Shown: in pieces, positions 49,829-62,776 of the stretch
How the letters are laid out: each line of letters starts with the position of its first letter
Position numbering within the stretch: position 1 is the stretch's first letter
Assembly (NCBI GenBank): GCA_014529385.2
Contig: CM043966.1
Coordinates: forward strand, 108,937,087-109,001,086
Reading direction: 5' to 3'
Source: Adiantum capillus-veneris
Taxonomy: Eukaryota > Streptophyta > Polypodiopsida > Polypodiales > Pteridaceae
DNA length: 64,000 nucleotides
Program-made: the position numbers and the translations under genes
The notes under the pieces: model-generated
What the model was told of the DNA's origin: nothing
Database searches by the model: none
Seen by the model: the letters and a program-made list of their open reading frames with translations, nothing else

Positions 49829-50352
49829 TCAAGTAAAGTTATAGTCAGCAAACAACTCTTCTCCTGCTTCAACTTGACAAATAGTCTCAATGCATACATG
49901 GCCATATTCTTCTGACTTGATGTGTGAAGAGGTGCATTTATGCCAAGGTGGCAAATTTGGATCAAATGTATAGCGTACGTTGGGACAGACATTTGTACTG
50001 TGAGAACTATTTATATAGCCCGACACGTTTCCTTCTTCTACACAACCAATAATGTATGATTGATCTTCCTCTTCTTCTATGTTTGGATCCTTAGAAGAGA
50101 ATATTTATAAGCTCTTGGAAAAATTTTGCATATCTTTTTTCCAGTCTTGAAATCTATACTTATGCCCTCCATAGTTTAGAATAGTCAAACCACTTTCCAG
50201 GGTAGTATGCACAAATAGCCCATAACCAGCTCCTTCAATACATGAAAGTCGCACTTCAAAATCCACACCGTTAATATGGAAAATTACATCTTTGGGAATA
50301 GGAAAAGTTGGTGTCCAAAAGGATCTTCATGCCAATCATAGTGTGAATACAT
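49829..50352 (-). pseudogene. SET-domain protein remnant
   Basis: From ATG at 50352 (MYSHYDWHEDPF) the frame shifts by one base near 50315 and reads VRLSCIEGAGYGLFV and GLTILNYGG, the N-terminal SET signature. A TAA lies at 50105-50107. The same frame then gives NVSGYINSSHSTNVCPNVRY and GEELFADYNF, the C-terminal SET signature that forms the cofactor and substrate pocket of lysine methyltransferases. Stop at 49829. A splice acceptor (TTTTTGCAG) near 50384 suggests upstream exons. One stop plus one shift point to a pseudogene. It lies between the phosphatase remnant and the ParB-like gene on the same strand. Confidence 0.72.
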
Positions 50353-50459
50353 CTAGTTTTTATATCACTTAACTCCTTTGTGTCTGCAAAAAGAAGAAAA
50401 TATTATGCATAAAATAATGACAATATCAAAGAAAGATATCATTATTTTATAGTCCAATA

Positions 50460-52460
50460 GGTCCATTGTATGGAAGACTTAGAGTGCCTCTTACATGGTG
50501 CCTCCAAGGTTTCCAAAAAATAAAAATCATTGGAAAAAAAGGCCACTGTGTCTCCAATCTATTGCCCATTTGAAGCATAGAGAGAACCAAGGTCCACCAC
50601 TTGTCCAAGCTAGACATGGAGCATTGACACAAGATCCAACACTTATCCAAGAACCCTATAGTATATGTGGTAAACATGGATGGGCATTGATGCAACAAAA
50701 GTAGTCTAGCTCCTCATCCATCTCTTTTTTCTTGTAGCCTAGAGGGATTAGTTTCAAGGTCTATCACTAGTCAAAAACTACACATAGAACATTGATACAA
50801 GGTTCCACACATGTGAAACCTATCATCTCTAGTAGCATGGATGGTTTGATATCAAGGTTCACTGCGTGTCCTACCTATACTCTATTGTAGCATAGAGATT
50901 CTGGTTTGGTGGTACTACACTTGTCCAAACTTGGCTTGTTGTTGATATCTGGAGGTAATCAAGGGTCCTCCACTTGTCCAAGTTAGGCATATAAACAATT
51001 GCAAGGTCCACATGTGTACAACATATGATTGATTTATTTAGCATGCATGGTCTTATTTCATGGGCAACCATCTTCTCCAACATGTGTCCAACCTCGGCTC
51101 CATTGAAGCATGGAGAGAAGCAAGGTCCACCACTTATCAAAGCTATTATTTTCTCCCAGTGCTTTCAAAACCCATAATACGTTGTACATGGGGGGGGGGG
51201 GGATTCTTGTTTCAAGGTCCACCACCCTTGGCTAAGATTGGATCCATTGAAACATAAAAGAGAGCAAGCTCTACCATTTTTCCAAGCTAGGTGCCATTGA
51301 AACATGAAAACCCCATAATATGTTGTATACGGGGGGGTTTTTTTCAAGGTCTACCACTTGTCTAAGCTATGGTCCATTGGAACATGGAGAGAATCAAAGC
51401 TCCACCACTTTTCTAAGCTAGGATCCATTGAAACATGGAGAGAAGCAAGCTCCATTGTTTGTCTAAGCTAGGCTCCATTGGAAATGGAGAAAACAAGCTC
51501 CACCACTTGCCTATTATTGCATAGAGATTCTGGTTTGAAGGTCCACCACTTGTCCAACCTTGCCTTCATGTATGGAGATAATAAAGGTGCAATGCTTCTC
51601 TAAGCTAGGGACATAAAAGAGTTTCAAGGTCCACTACATATACGATCTATGATGGGTTTGTAGCATGGGAGGTTTCATTTTAAGGTTGACCACTTCTCCA
51701 GCTCCGCTTGTCAACCTCAGATCCCATTGAAGAATGGAGAATAAAGGTGTACCAACTCTCCAAAATAGGCAAGAAAATCTCTATAAAACCCATGAATTGT
51801 TAATATATGCTATGCTGTGGAGTTTTGTTTGAAGGTCCACTCCTTATCCAAGCTACAATCCATTGAAGCATGGAAATAAGTAAGATATATCTATAGTCCA
51901 AGATAGGATCCATTGAAACATAGAGAATCAAGGTCCACCACTTGTCCAAGCTATGCATGGGTAATTGATATAAGGACCACTACGTTTTCACCTATACTAT
52001 GCTCTATCATGGATGGTTTCATATACCACCAATTTTCCAACCTATTTAGTAGGTTGTATTATGGGGGTTTGGTTTCAAGGTACTTCACTTGTCTAAGGTG
52101 GGTTCCATTGAACCATGGAGAGAAACAATGTCTACCACTTGTCCGAAATATGCTCCTTTAAAACATAAAAGCAAGGTCCACCACTTGTCCAAGCTAATGT
52201 TTCTCTCCATTGAAGCATGGAGAGAAACAAGGTCTACCACCTGTCCAAAATATGCTCCATTGAAACATAAAAGCAAGGTCCACCACTTGTCCCAAGCTAA
52301 TATAACAAATGGGTGTTGGTTACAAGGTGTACCACACTTGTCTAAACTAGTCTCCATGCAAGGTCCACACATGTCCAAGCTATATGATCTTGGTTTGAAG
52401 TCTACCACACCTCTTGAAATTAGGATCCATGTAAGGTCCACCTTTTGTCAAGCTATGCCT
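50460..52460 (+). repeat. Satellite-like array, right arm part 1
   Basis: Repeats of GGTCCACCACTTGTCCAAGC with CCATTGAAACATGGAGAGAA between them, irregular spacing, and a poly-G run near 51191-51201. It fills the space between the SET remnant and the ParB-like gene. Confidence 0.9.
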
Positions 52461-52964
52461 TTAGTGAGTACTAAAACTAAGTAAATTGCAGTACTTAAAT
52501 ACCTTTCCAAGCTCATTAAGATTTTGGTCTCTAAGGCCACCACCACATGTCTAATCTATGCTCTAATTGATTACTTATGCTAGTTCTCAAAGTCCAAATA
52601 TAGCTCCCTTCTAGCAAGGTTAGTTTAAATTTAGGCTCCAACACCTGTCTAAGCTAGGTTCAATTTATGAAGCATCACCATTTAACCATGCTACGATCTA
52701 ATGTATCATATCAAGGGGGTATTGATTAAAAGGTCCAAAACTTATTGAGTTCAAGCTCTTAAGTAATTAAGTCTTTGTGAGTATTAAATGTTATAGTTTT
52801 AGTCTAAAGATCCACCATTCAAAAACTCAAGTAATTTACTATTTACATTCAAACCTTGAATGCTTGAGATAAAAAATACAAACTCAATCAATACTATATT
52901 AAAGCAAAATCTAACATTAAGAGTATCAAATCAGTAACAAGAAACACTAACATGCACAAGAAAC

Positions 52965-55627
52965 TCAAAACATACGTGTCTCCATTTCCAAAAAGTCCTC
53001 CATTGACAGAGGATGTTGTTGTTGTTGTTCTTCTTCTCTTTGTGGAGAGCACTCCTCTGTAACAGGCACAATGTCATCTGATTGCGAAGTGGATTGTTGA
53101 AGTCCAGCCCATTTTTCTATATCTTCATGAGACTTAGCAAAGTCTAGCAGCATGGTCTCCACGTTTTTTGCCTCCTCCACACTATCAATTAAGCATATAA
53201 CTTCTTTTTTCTGTTGTATTCCTTCTTGTGCAACCAAGGAGCCATCACCAAAAACATCAACAAGCTTGCGGTCTTCAAAACAATATGTACGAATGTAGTG
53301 CTTGACCAAAGCTCTTTTTTTGGCCTCCAAATATTGCAAATCTGACATATCGTTATCTGCTACTTGAAGAAGAGAACAATCAATTGGCATGGGATGTTCC
53401 TCTGATCTTCTTCTCAGGTCTTCAAATGCATTGCCTTGTCCCAAGAAGGCAATAACTGTTAGGAATTGAATTGCTCCTTTGCAAGGAGCTGATGGAAAGT
53501 GATGCAATGCACCACAACAATGGTAGCTCAGATTATCTCCCATGGCGTGAAAGGCACATTGCAATTTTGTGAAGTTAGTGAAATCCACAAATGCAAGAAA
53601 GACAAATCCAGGATCTGTTGACCCTCCAGCAATAGCCAAGATCCCATCCAAAGCATTGTTAAATGTCTCCTCACTCCACTTCAAATTGCCTCCAACGTTT
53701 TTTGTCATATCTAAAACACATAAGCCAATAGGCACTTTATTATTGAAGTGGCGCATCAAGTAGAGATTGCCTTCCATTTGTAGGCTCACCACATAGATTG
53801 ACCATGGCAAATCTCTAGGCTCAGTTTTCTCCTTTTGAAGGTGAATTGCCCATTGCATGTATTTTATTGCTCCATCTGGAAAAGCCATTTTCTTTGTTCC
53901 ACGCGTCAAACTAGATTTGATCCATTCCTCGCATAGCATTAAAATTGTTTTATAAACAACATCATTGATGTTATACATTTTGACCACCTCCTCCCAGTCT
54001 TTACATGGTGAAGACTCATTCAAATTGTTGAAGCCTTCAAGAAGTGCATCTTGAATCAATTTGTCTTGCTTCAACTGCTTGATTCGATCATACATGTCAG
54101 TTGCATCACCATCCTTTGCACTCTTTGACAGTAAAATCTTCTCATCTCTAATCTCTTCTTGAATAGTCTTTACCTCTGATTCCTCAAGGCCACAAAGGTA
54201 TCTAAATACAGTTGTTGGGGGTTTCTTATTCTCCTCTTCTAGCTTTTCAATGATTTCTATCCAGCAATCATAAACTAAATCAGAGTACGTGACCATGTGT
54301 GCCTGTTTAGCAATCCAACTTGCTGCTGCACTCATTCTTGCCAATCGAAGAAAAGCCTAAAAAGAAATAGAGAAATAATTAAACTATTGAGCAAGATTTG
54401 TTAATTAAACACTATCAAAAAGACAAAGAAAATAACTTACATCCCATCCGGCACGAGATGCATGTCCCTCTGCAATTCCACTTGCTGCCTTTGGTGGTCG
54501 TCCTGAGAAGATCCATTGACTCCGTAAATGTCTCAATATTTGGCTGTAAGGTTGCTTGACATACAATGCCTGAGCCTCCTCATTTGCAATGGCAGATATA
54601 GCAGTTGCAACAAATGGAGGAGCATTCACAACAATGCGAGCCTTTCTAAATTTATACACGCTAATCAGTCTTTCAAATATCTCTTTGTTGTTTTGTTCAT
54701 TGTGAAGCAAAACTTTTGCAGCATAGATTGAATGCTGCCCATCAAGAATCCAATAATGATAATCTTTAATTTTTTGCTCCTCTACCTCTTCTACTGCCAA
54801 AGGAGTCCCCTTCTTTGATTTTGCATTTCGAACAGGCATCAAATATGCACATGCTGCAAGCTTGGTCGTACTCCGTGAAAATCCAAATAACACACTTTCA
54901 GCGTGTTTTTTATCCATAATACGTGCATTATAGTGATCAGGAGCAAGCCAACAAATTTGAATAGGGATATCAAATTCCCTATATTGGAAAGGAAAATAAT
55001 TTATGTACTTATTCATTCCACCTGTATCTTTTTCTTGTCCTTTCATGGCCTCAGCTTCTAAAACATCTGGATCCACAATTCTCATCTTTGACATTGAACC
55101 CTCTGTTGATGAGGATGCCAAAGATGCCTTGTCTACATCCAAAATGGAACTAGTTCGCTTAGTTCTACTTTTTGCACTTTTGCTTGCTTCTTTGTGGATG
55201 GTGGTCGTGAAGCTTTCACCTTTTTTCGTTGTAGTGTGGCAATGATGGAGCTTTGAAGTTGATCTGCTGTGATGTTTGGATTTGATTCTGCAAACTTCCA
55301 TCCTCGAGAAAACATTGTCTCTTCTTTGTTTCTAGACATGCGCTCCAATGCATATGCTCCTGGAGATAGTTGAAATTCTAGATTCATTGGAACTAGAATG
55401 TCAATGCATTCCACCTCCGGATGACTATCAACTACAGAGACAGATGCTTCCACAACTTGTCCAACATCTTCAAACAAGCTGTCATTCTCCTTTTTGGCAA
55501 TAAATAGATGCACCTTATGAAATTGTGCACCCTCTATACCATGTATGTCCAAATACCATTTCCTAAGATCATTGCAAGTATAGTCAACTGAGACAGCAAC
55601 CCTTGCAACCTGTTTTTTTGGAGCCAT
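52965..55627 (-). CDS. ParB-like DGQH-motif protein with possible methyltransferase-like C-terminus
   Basis: Two exons: ATG at 55627 (MAPKKQVARV) to 54441, and 54356 to 52965 or beyond, joined in phase 0 across an 84-base GT-AG intron. A single-base frame change near 55180 is the only clear break. The N-terminal part (about 170 residues) is unrecognised. Next come a Ser/Lys-rich linker, then ICWLAPDHYNAR and WILDGQHSIYAAKVL, which match the two hallmark stretches of ParB/Srx-type domains. The 460-residue C-terminal exon includes FVFLAFVDFTNFTKLQCAFH and RKLVDVFGDGSLVAQEGI, the latter similar in layout to the D-x-F-x-G-x-G motif of DNA methyltransferases; this is an inference only. It ends in a Gln-rich stretch. 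A GTATGT near 52974 could be a donor to further exons. Satellite repeats lie on both sides. Confidence 0.6.
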
Positions 55628-55689
55628 CTTTCCTGAAACAAAAAAAACCAAATGTTATTTTAGCATATACTTTTTTGTAATGAATTAAG

Positions 55690-58600
55690 TTTGTGTGAAT
55701 ACAAGGTCCACCACTTGTTCAAGTTAGATCTAAGCAAGTATACATAGTAATCTTTTAAGCTAGTAAACTAAGGGAAGGGAGAAGTAAGGTCCACCACTTG
55801 TCCAAGCTCAGCTCTAGACAACATGGAGAGATTCGAGGTCTACTAATTGTCTAATATAGGCTAACTATATTGAAACATAGAGAGAAGCAAAGGTCCACCA
55901 CTTGTCCAATCTAGGGTCCATTGAAACATGGAGAGAAGGATGCTCCACCATTTGTCCAAAATAGGCTCCATTGAAACATGAAGAGAAGCAATATGCACCA
56001 TGTCTTCGAGATGCTAGGCTCCATTGAAATACCTTAAACCCACGATATTTTGTATATGTGGGGTTTAAATTCAAGGTCCACCACTTGTCCAACCTATTCT
56101 CCCTAGTAGCATGAGTGGTTTGGTCTCAAGATTCACCACTTTTCCACTCTATGTCATTATATTAAGAAGATCTGGGTGTTAAGGTCCACCACTTGTCCAA
56201 CCTATAAGGCTATATCTAAATGGTATTATTTACCACCACTTGGAATGCACATGATAGGTTTTACATAGGGGTCTGGTTCCAAGGTCCACCACTTGTCCAA
56301 GCTAACTCTATTGAAACATAGAGAGAATCAAAGGTCCACCACTTGTCCAAGCTAGGCTCCATTGAAACATGGAGAGAAGGATGCTCCACCATTTGTCCAA
56401 GCCAGGTTCGATTGAAACATGAAGAGAAGCAAGCTGCACCATGTCTCCAAAATGCTAGGCTCCATTGAAATATCTTAAACCCATGATATTTCGTACATGG
56501 GGGGTTTACATTCAAGGTCCACCACTTGTCCAACCTATTATCACTAGTAGCATGAGTGGTTTGGTCTCAAGATTCACCACTTTTCCACTCTATGTCATAT
56601 TAGATCTGGGTGTTAAGGTCCACCACTTGTCCAACCTATAAGGCTATATCTTAAAGGGTATTCTTTCTGACCACTTGGAATGACCATGATAGGTTTTACA
56701 TGGGGGTTTGGTTCCAAGGTCCACCACTTGTCCAAGATAACTCTATTGAAACATAGAGAGAAGCAAAGGTCCACCACTTGTCCAAGCTAGGGTCCATTGA
56801 AACATGGAGAGAAGGATGCTCCACCATTTGTCCAAGATAGGCTCCATTGAAACATGAAGAGAAGCAAGCTGCACCATGTCTCCAAGATGCTAAGATCCAT
56901 TGAAATACCTTAAACCCACGATATTTTGTACATGGGGAGTTTACATTCAAGGTCCACCACTTGTCCAACCTATTATCTCTAGTAGCATGAGTGGTTTGGT
57001 CTCAAGATTCACCACTTTTCCACTCTATGTCATTACGTTAGAAGATATGTGTGTGTTAAGGTCGACCACTTGTCCAACCTATAAGGGTATATCTTAAAGG
57101 GTATTATTTCTCACCACTTGAAATGTCCATGATATGTTTTACATGGGGGTTTGGTTCCAAGGTCCACCACTTGTCCAAGCTAACTCTATTGAAACATAGA
57201 GAGAAACAAAGGTCCACCACTTGTCCAAGCTAGGCTCCATTGAAACATGGAGAGAAGGATGCTCTATCATTTATCCAAGTTCCACCACTTGTCCAACCTA
57301 TTAACGCTAGTAGCATGAGTGGTTTGGTCTCAAGATTCACCACTTTTTCACTCTATGTCATTGTATTAAGAATATCTGGGTGTTAAGGTCCACCACTTGT
57401 CCAACCTATAAGGCTATATCTTAAGGGTTATTCTTTCTCACCACTTGGAGTGACCATGATAGGTTTTACATGGGGGTTTGGTTCCAAGGTCCACCACTTG
57501 TCCAAGATAACTCTATTGAAACATAGAGACAAGCAAAGGTCCAGCACTTGTCCAAGCTAGGGTCCATTGAAACATGGAGAGAAGGATGCTCCACCATTTG
57601 TCCAAGATACGCTCCATTGAAACATGAAGAGAAGCAAGCTACACCATGTCTCCAAGATGCTAATCTCCATTGAAATATCTTTAACCCATAATATTTCGTA
57701 CATGGGGGGTTTACATTCAAGGTCCACCACTTCTCCAACCTATTATCTCTAGTAGCATGAGTGGTTTGGTCTCAAGATTCACCACTTTTCCACTCTATGT
57801 CATTATATTAAGAATATCTGGGTGCTAAGGTCCACCACTTGTCCAACCTATAAGGCTATATATTAAACTTTATTCTTTCTCACCACTTGGAGTTACTAGT
57901 AGCATGAGTAGTTTGCTCTCAAGATTCACCACTTTTCCACTCTATGCCATTATATTAAGAATATCTGGGTGTTAAGGTCCACCACTTGTCCAACCTATAA
58001 GGATATATCATTAAGGTTATTCTTTCTCACCACTTGGAGTGAACATGATAGGTTTTACATGGGGGTTTCGTTCCAAGGTCCACCACTTGTCCAACATAAC
58101 TCTATTGAAACCTAGAGAGAAACAAAGGTCCACTACTTGTCCAAGCTAGGCTCCATTGAAAGATGGAGAGAACGATGCTCCACCATTTGTCGAAGCTAAG
58201 TCTATTGAAACATGGGGGGTTTACGTTCAAGTTGCACCACTTGTCCAAACTATTATCGCTAGTAGCATGAGTGGTTTTGTCTCAAGATTCACCACTTTTC
58301 CACTCTATATTAAGAATATTTGGGTGTTAAGGTCCACCACTTGTCCAACCTATAAGGTTATATTTTAAAGGTTATTCTTTCTCACCACTTGGAGTGACCA
58401 TAATAGGTTTTACATGGGGATTTGAGTTCCAAGGTCCACCACTTGTCCAAGCAAACTCTATTGAATCATAGAGAGAAGCAAAGGTCTACCACTTATCCAA
58501 GGTAGGGTCCATTGAAACATGGAGAGAAGGATGCTCCACCATTTGTCCAAGATAGGATCCATCAAAAAATGAAGAGAAGCAAGCTGCACCATGTCTCCAA

Positions 58601-61600
58601 AATGCTAGGCTTCATCGAAATACCTTAAACCCAGGATATTTTGTACATGGGGGGTTTACACTCAAGGGTCGATACTTGTCCAAGCTATTATCGCTAGTAG
58701 CATGAGTGGCTTTGTCTCAAGATTCACCACTTTTCCACTCTATGTCATTATATTAAGAATATGTGGGTGTTAAGGTCCACCACTTGTCCAACCTATAAGT
58801 CTATATCTTAAAGGTTATTCTTTCTTACCACTTGGAGTAACCATGATAGGTTTTACATGGGGGTTTGGTCCCAAGCTCCACCACTTGTCCAAGCTAACTC
58901 TATTGAAACAGAGAGAGAAGCAAAGGTCCACCACTTGTCCAAGCTAAGCTCCATTGAAACATGGAGAGAAGGATGATCCATCATTTGTCCAAGATAGGCT
59001 CCATTGAAACATGACGAGAAGCAAGCTGCACCATGTCTCCAAGATGCTAGGCTCCATCGAAAAACATTAAACTCACGATATGTCGTAGATGAGGGGTTTA
59101 CATTCAAGGTCCAACACTTGTCCAAGCTATTATTGGTAGTAGCCTGAGTGGTTTGGTCTCAAGATTCACCACTGTTCCACTCTATGTCATTATATTAAGA
59201 ATATGTGGGTGTTAAAGTCCACCACTTGTCCAACCTATAAGGCTACATCTTAAAGGTTATTCTTTCTTACCACTTGGAGTGACCATGGTAGGTTTTACAT
59301 GGGGATTTGGTTCCAAGGTCCACCACTTGTCCAAGCTAACTCTATTGAAACATAGAGAGAAACAAAGGTCCACCACTTGTCCAAGCTAGGGTCCATTGAA
59401 ACATGGAGAGAAGGATGCTCCACCATTTGTCCAAGATAGGCTCCATTGAAACATGACGAGAAGCAAGCTGCACCATGTCTCCAAGATGCTACGCTCCATC
59501 GAAATACATTAAACCCACGATATTCCGTAGATGAGGGGTTTACATTCAAGGTCCACCACTTGTCTAAGCTATTATTGCTAGTAGCCTGAGTGGTTTGGTC
59601 TCAAGATTCACCACTTTAATTAAGAATATGTGGGTGTTAAGGGCCACCACTTGTCCAGCCTATAAGGCTACATCTTAAAGGTTATTCTTTCTTCCCACTT
59701 GGAGTGACCATGATAGGTTTTACATGGGGGTTTGGTTCCAAGTTCCACCACTTGTCCAAGCTAACTCTATTGAAACATAGAGAGAAACAAAGGTCGACCA
59801 CTTGTCCAAGCTAGGCTCCATTGAAACATGGAGAGAACGATGCTCCACCATTTGTCGAAGCTAAGTCTATTGAAACATGGGGGGTTTACGTTCAAGGTCC
59901 ACCACTTGTCCAAGCTATTATCGCTAGTAGCATGAGTGGTTTTATCTCAAGATTCACCACTTTTTCAATCTATGTCATTATATTAAGAATATTTGGGTAT
60001 TAAGGTCCACCACTTGTCCAACCTATAAGGCTATATCTTAAAGGTTATTCTTTCTCACCACTTGGAGTGACCATGTTAGGTTTTACATGGAGGTTTGGTT
60101 CCAAGTTCCACCACTTGTCCAAGCTAACTCTATTAAAACATAGAAAGAAACAAAGGTCGACCACTTGTCCAAGCTAGGCTCCGTTGAAACATGGAGAGAA
60201 CGATGCTACACCATTTGTCGAAGCTAAGTCTATTGAAACATGGGGGGTTTACGTTCAAGGTCCACCACTTGTCCAAGCTATTATTGCTAGTAGCATGAGT
60301 GGTTTTATCTCAAGATTCACCACTTTTTCACTCTATGTCATTATATTAAGAATATTTGGGTATTAAGGTCCACCACTTGTCCAACCTATAAGGCTATATC
60401 TTAAAGGTTATTCTTTCTCACCACTTGGAGTGACCATAATAGGTTTTACATGGGGGTTTGGTTCCAAGGTCCACCACTTGTCCAAGCTAGCTCTATTGAA
60501 TCATAGAGATGAGCAAAGGTCCAGCACTTGTCCAAGCTAGGGTCCATTGAAACATGGAGAGAAGGATGCTCCACTATTTGTCCAAGATAGACTCCATTGA
60601 AACATGAAGAGAAGCAAGTTGCACCATGTCTCCAAGATGCTAGGTTTCATTGAAATACTTTAAACCCACGATATTTTGTGCATGGGGGGTTTACATCCAA
60701 GTACCACCACTTGTCCAAGCTATTATCGCTAGTAGCATGAGTGTTTTTGTCTCAAGATTCACCACTTTTCCACTCTATGTCATTATATTAAGAATATGTG
60801 AGTGTTAAGGTCCAGCACTTGTCCAACCTATAAGTCTATATCTTAAAGGTTATTCTCTCTTACCACTTGGAGTGACCATGATAGGTTTTACATGGGGATT
60901 TGGTTCCAAGGTCCACCACTTGTCCAAGCTAACTCTATTGAAACAGAGAGATAAGCAAAGGTCCACCACTTGTCCAAGCTAGGGTCCATTGAAACATGGA
61001 GAGAAGGATGCTCCACCATTTGTCCAAGATAGGCTCCATTGAAACATGACGAGAAGCAAGCTGCACCATGTCTCCAAGATGCTAGGCTCCATCGAAAAAC
61101 ATTAAACCCACGATATGTCGTAGATGAGGGGTTTACATTCAAGGTCCAACACTTTTCCAAGCTATTATTGGTAGTAGCCTGAGTGGTTTGGTCTCAAGAT
61201 TCACCACTTTTCCACTCTATGTCATTATATTAAGAATATCTGGGTGTTAAGGTCCACCACTTGTCCAACCTATAAGGATATATCATTAAGGTTATTCTTT
61301 CTCACCACTTGGAGTGACCATGGTAGGTTTTACATGGAGGTTTGGTTTCAAGGTCCACCACTTGTTCAAGCTAAATCTATTGAAACATAGAGAGAAACAA
61401 ACGTCCACCGCTTGTCCAAGCTAGGCTCCATTGAAACATGGAGAGAACGATGCTCCACCATTTCTTGAAGCTAAGTCTATTGAAACATGGGGGGTTTACG
61501 TTCAAGGTCCACCACTTGTCCAAGATATTATCGCTAGTAGCATGAGTGGTTTTGTCTCAAGATTCACCACTTTTTCACTCTCTGTCATTATATTAAGAAT

Positions 61601-62270
61601 ATTTGGGTGTTAAGGTCCACCACTTGTCCAACCTATAAGGCTATATCTTAAAGGTTATTCTTTCTCACCACTTGGAGTGACCATGATAGGTTTTACATGG
61701 GGGTTTGGTTCCAAGTTCCACCACTTGAATCATAGAGAGTCTCAAAGGTCCACCACTTGTCCAAGCTAGGCTCCATTGAAACATGGAGAGAAGGATGCTC
61801 CACCATTTGTCCAAGATAGGCTCTTTTGAAACATGAAGAGAAGCAAGCTGCACCATGTCTCCAAGATGCTAGGCTCCATCAAAATACCTTAAACCCACGA
61901 TATTTCGTAGATGGGGGGATTAGTTTCAAGGTCCGCCACTTGTCCAAGCTATTATCGCTAGTAGCATGGTTTGGTCTCAAGATTCACCAGTTTTCCACTC
62001 TATGTCATTACATTAAGAATATCTTGGTGTTAAGGTCCACCACTTGTCCAACCTATAAGACTATATCTTAAATGATATTTTTTCTCACCACTTGGAATGT
62101 GCATGATATGTTTTACATGGGGTTTTGCTCCAAGGTCCACCACTTGTCCAAGCTAGATCTATTACATATATATTATATATACAATATTCAACTAGATTCC
62201 CTACCTATCATGTCTAGTAGCATGGATGTTGTAGCTTTAAGGTCCACCACTTGTCCAACCTATACTCTCT
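55690..62270 (+). repeat. Satellite-like higher-order array, right arm part 2
   Basis: About 15 higher-order units marked by GGTTTGGTTCCAAGGTCCAC (near 56270, 56703, 57140, 57472, 58063, 58420, 58858, 59300, 59730, 60090, 60460, 60897, 61335, 61690, 62120). The typical period is 430-440 bp, with a shorter 355-370 bp class lacking one internal segment. Within units the 22-bp core recurs every 55-80 bp. Several units keep a 90-residue open frame on the minus strand. Confidence 0.95.
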
Positions 62271-62283
62271 TATGTAAGAGAGA

Positions 62284-62640
62284 TCTCGCTATAAATTCAA
62301 AACCTTCGCGCCTAAATTTAAAATTCAAAATCTGATTGCCTAAATTTAAAATATCCCTCCCAAATTTTAAATATCCCGCCTAAATTTTAAAATATCCCGC
62401 CCAAATTTTAAAATTTAAACTTTTTTATAAAAATTTAGATTTTACCACTTAGATTTAAAATATTCCACGCGAAATTGATTTTAAATTCAAGTTTACCACA
62501 AAAAGATATCATTATACCACCTAAATTCAAATATGCAAACCTCAAATCATTATATTGTACATAAATTCAAACAAATTCAAATTAACAAGCCTAAACTGAT
62601 ATTAGTTTGCATAGATATGAATTTATCACACCTAAATTAT
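62284..62640 (+). repeat. AT-rich short tandem repeat
   Basis: Degenerate units of about 20-21 bp, CCCGCCTAAATTTTAAAATAT-like, repeated from about 62310 to 62480, followed by AT-rich sequence without a gene. One last satellite core occurs at about 62681-62700. Confidence 0.75.
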
Positions 62641-62776
62641 GTCACCATGTTAGAGAGAGTGGTTAGAGAATTTGAACAAGGTCCACCACTTGTCCAACCT
62701 AGATACCAAGAAGGATTGAGTGTACAAGGTATTGTTTGGAGGTCCTTATAGTCCACTGGTGTTAAGGTCCACCACT

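Noticed and set aside
47991-55627. Endogenous giant-virus insertion (SET, HAD and ParB-like domains together)
   Set aside because: GT-AG introns are present, and no capsid, polymerase or packaging ATPase gene was found nearby.
55865-61160. A family of about ten small protein genes of 60-90 residues
   Set aside because: Frames are internal to near-identical satellite units, lack promoters or splice context, and occur in parallel on opposite strands of the two arms.
39300-62270. CRISPR-like array of regularly spaced 20-odd-base repeats
   Set aside because: Spacers are themselves repeated, the context is plant nuclear, and no cas genes exist; this is a satellite.
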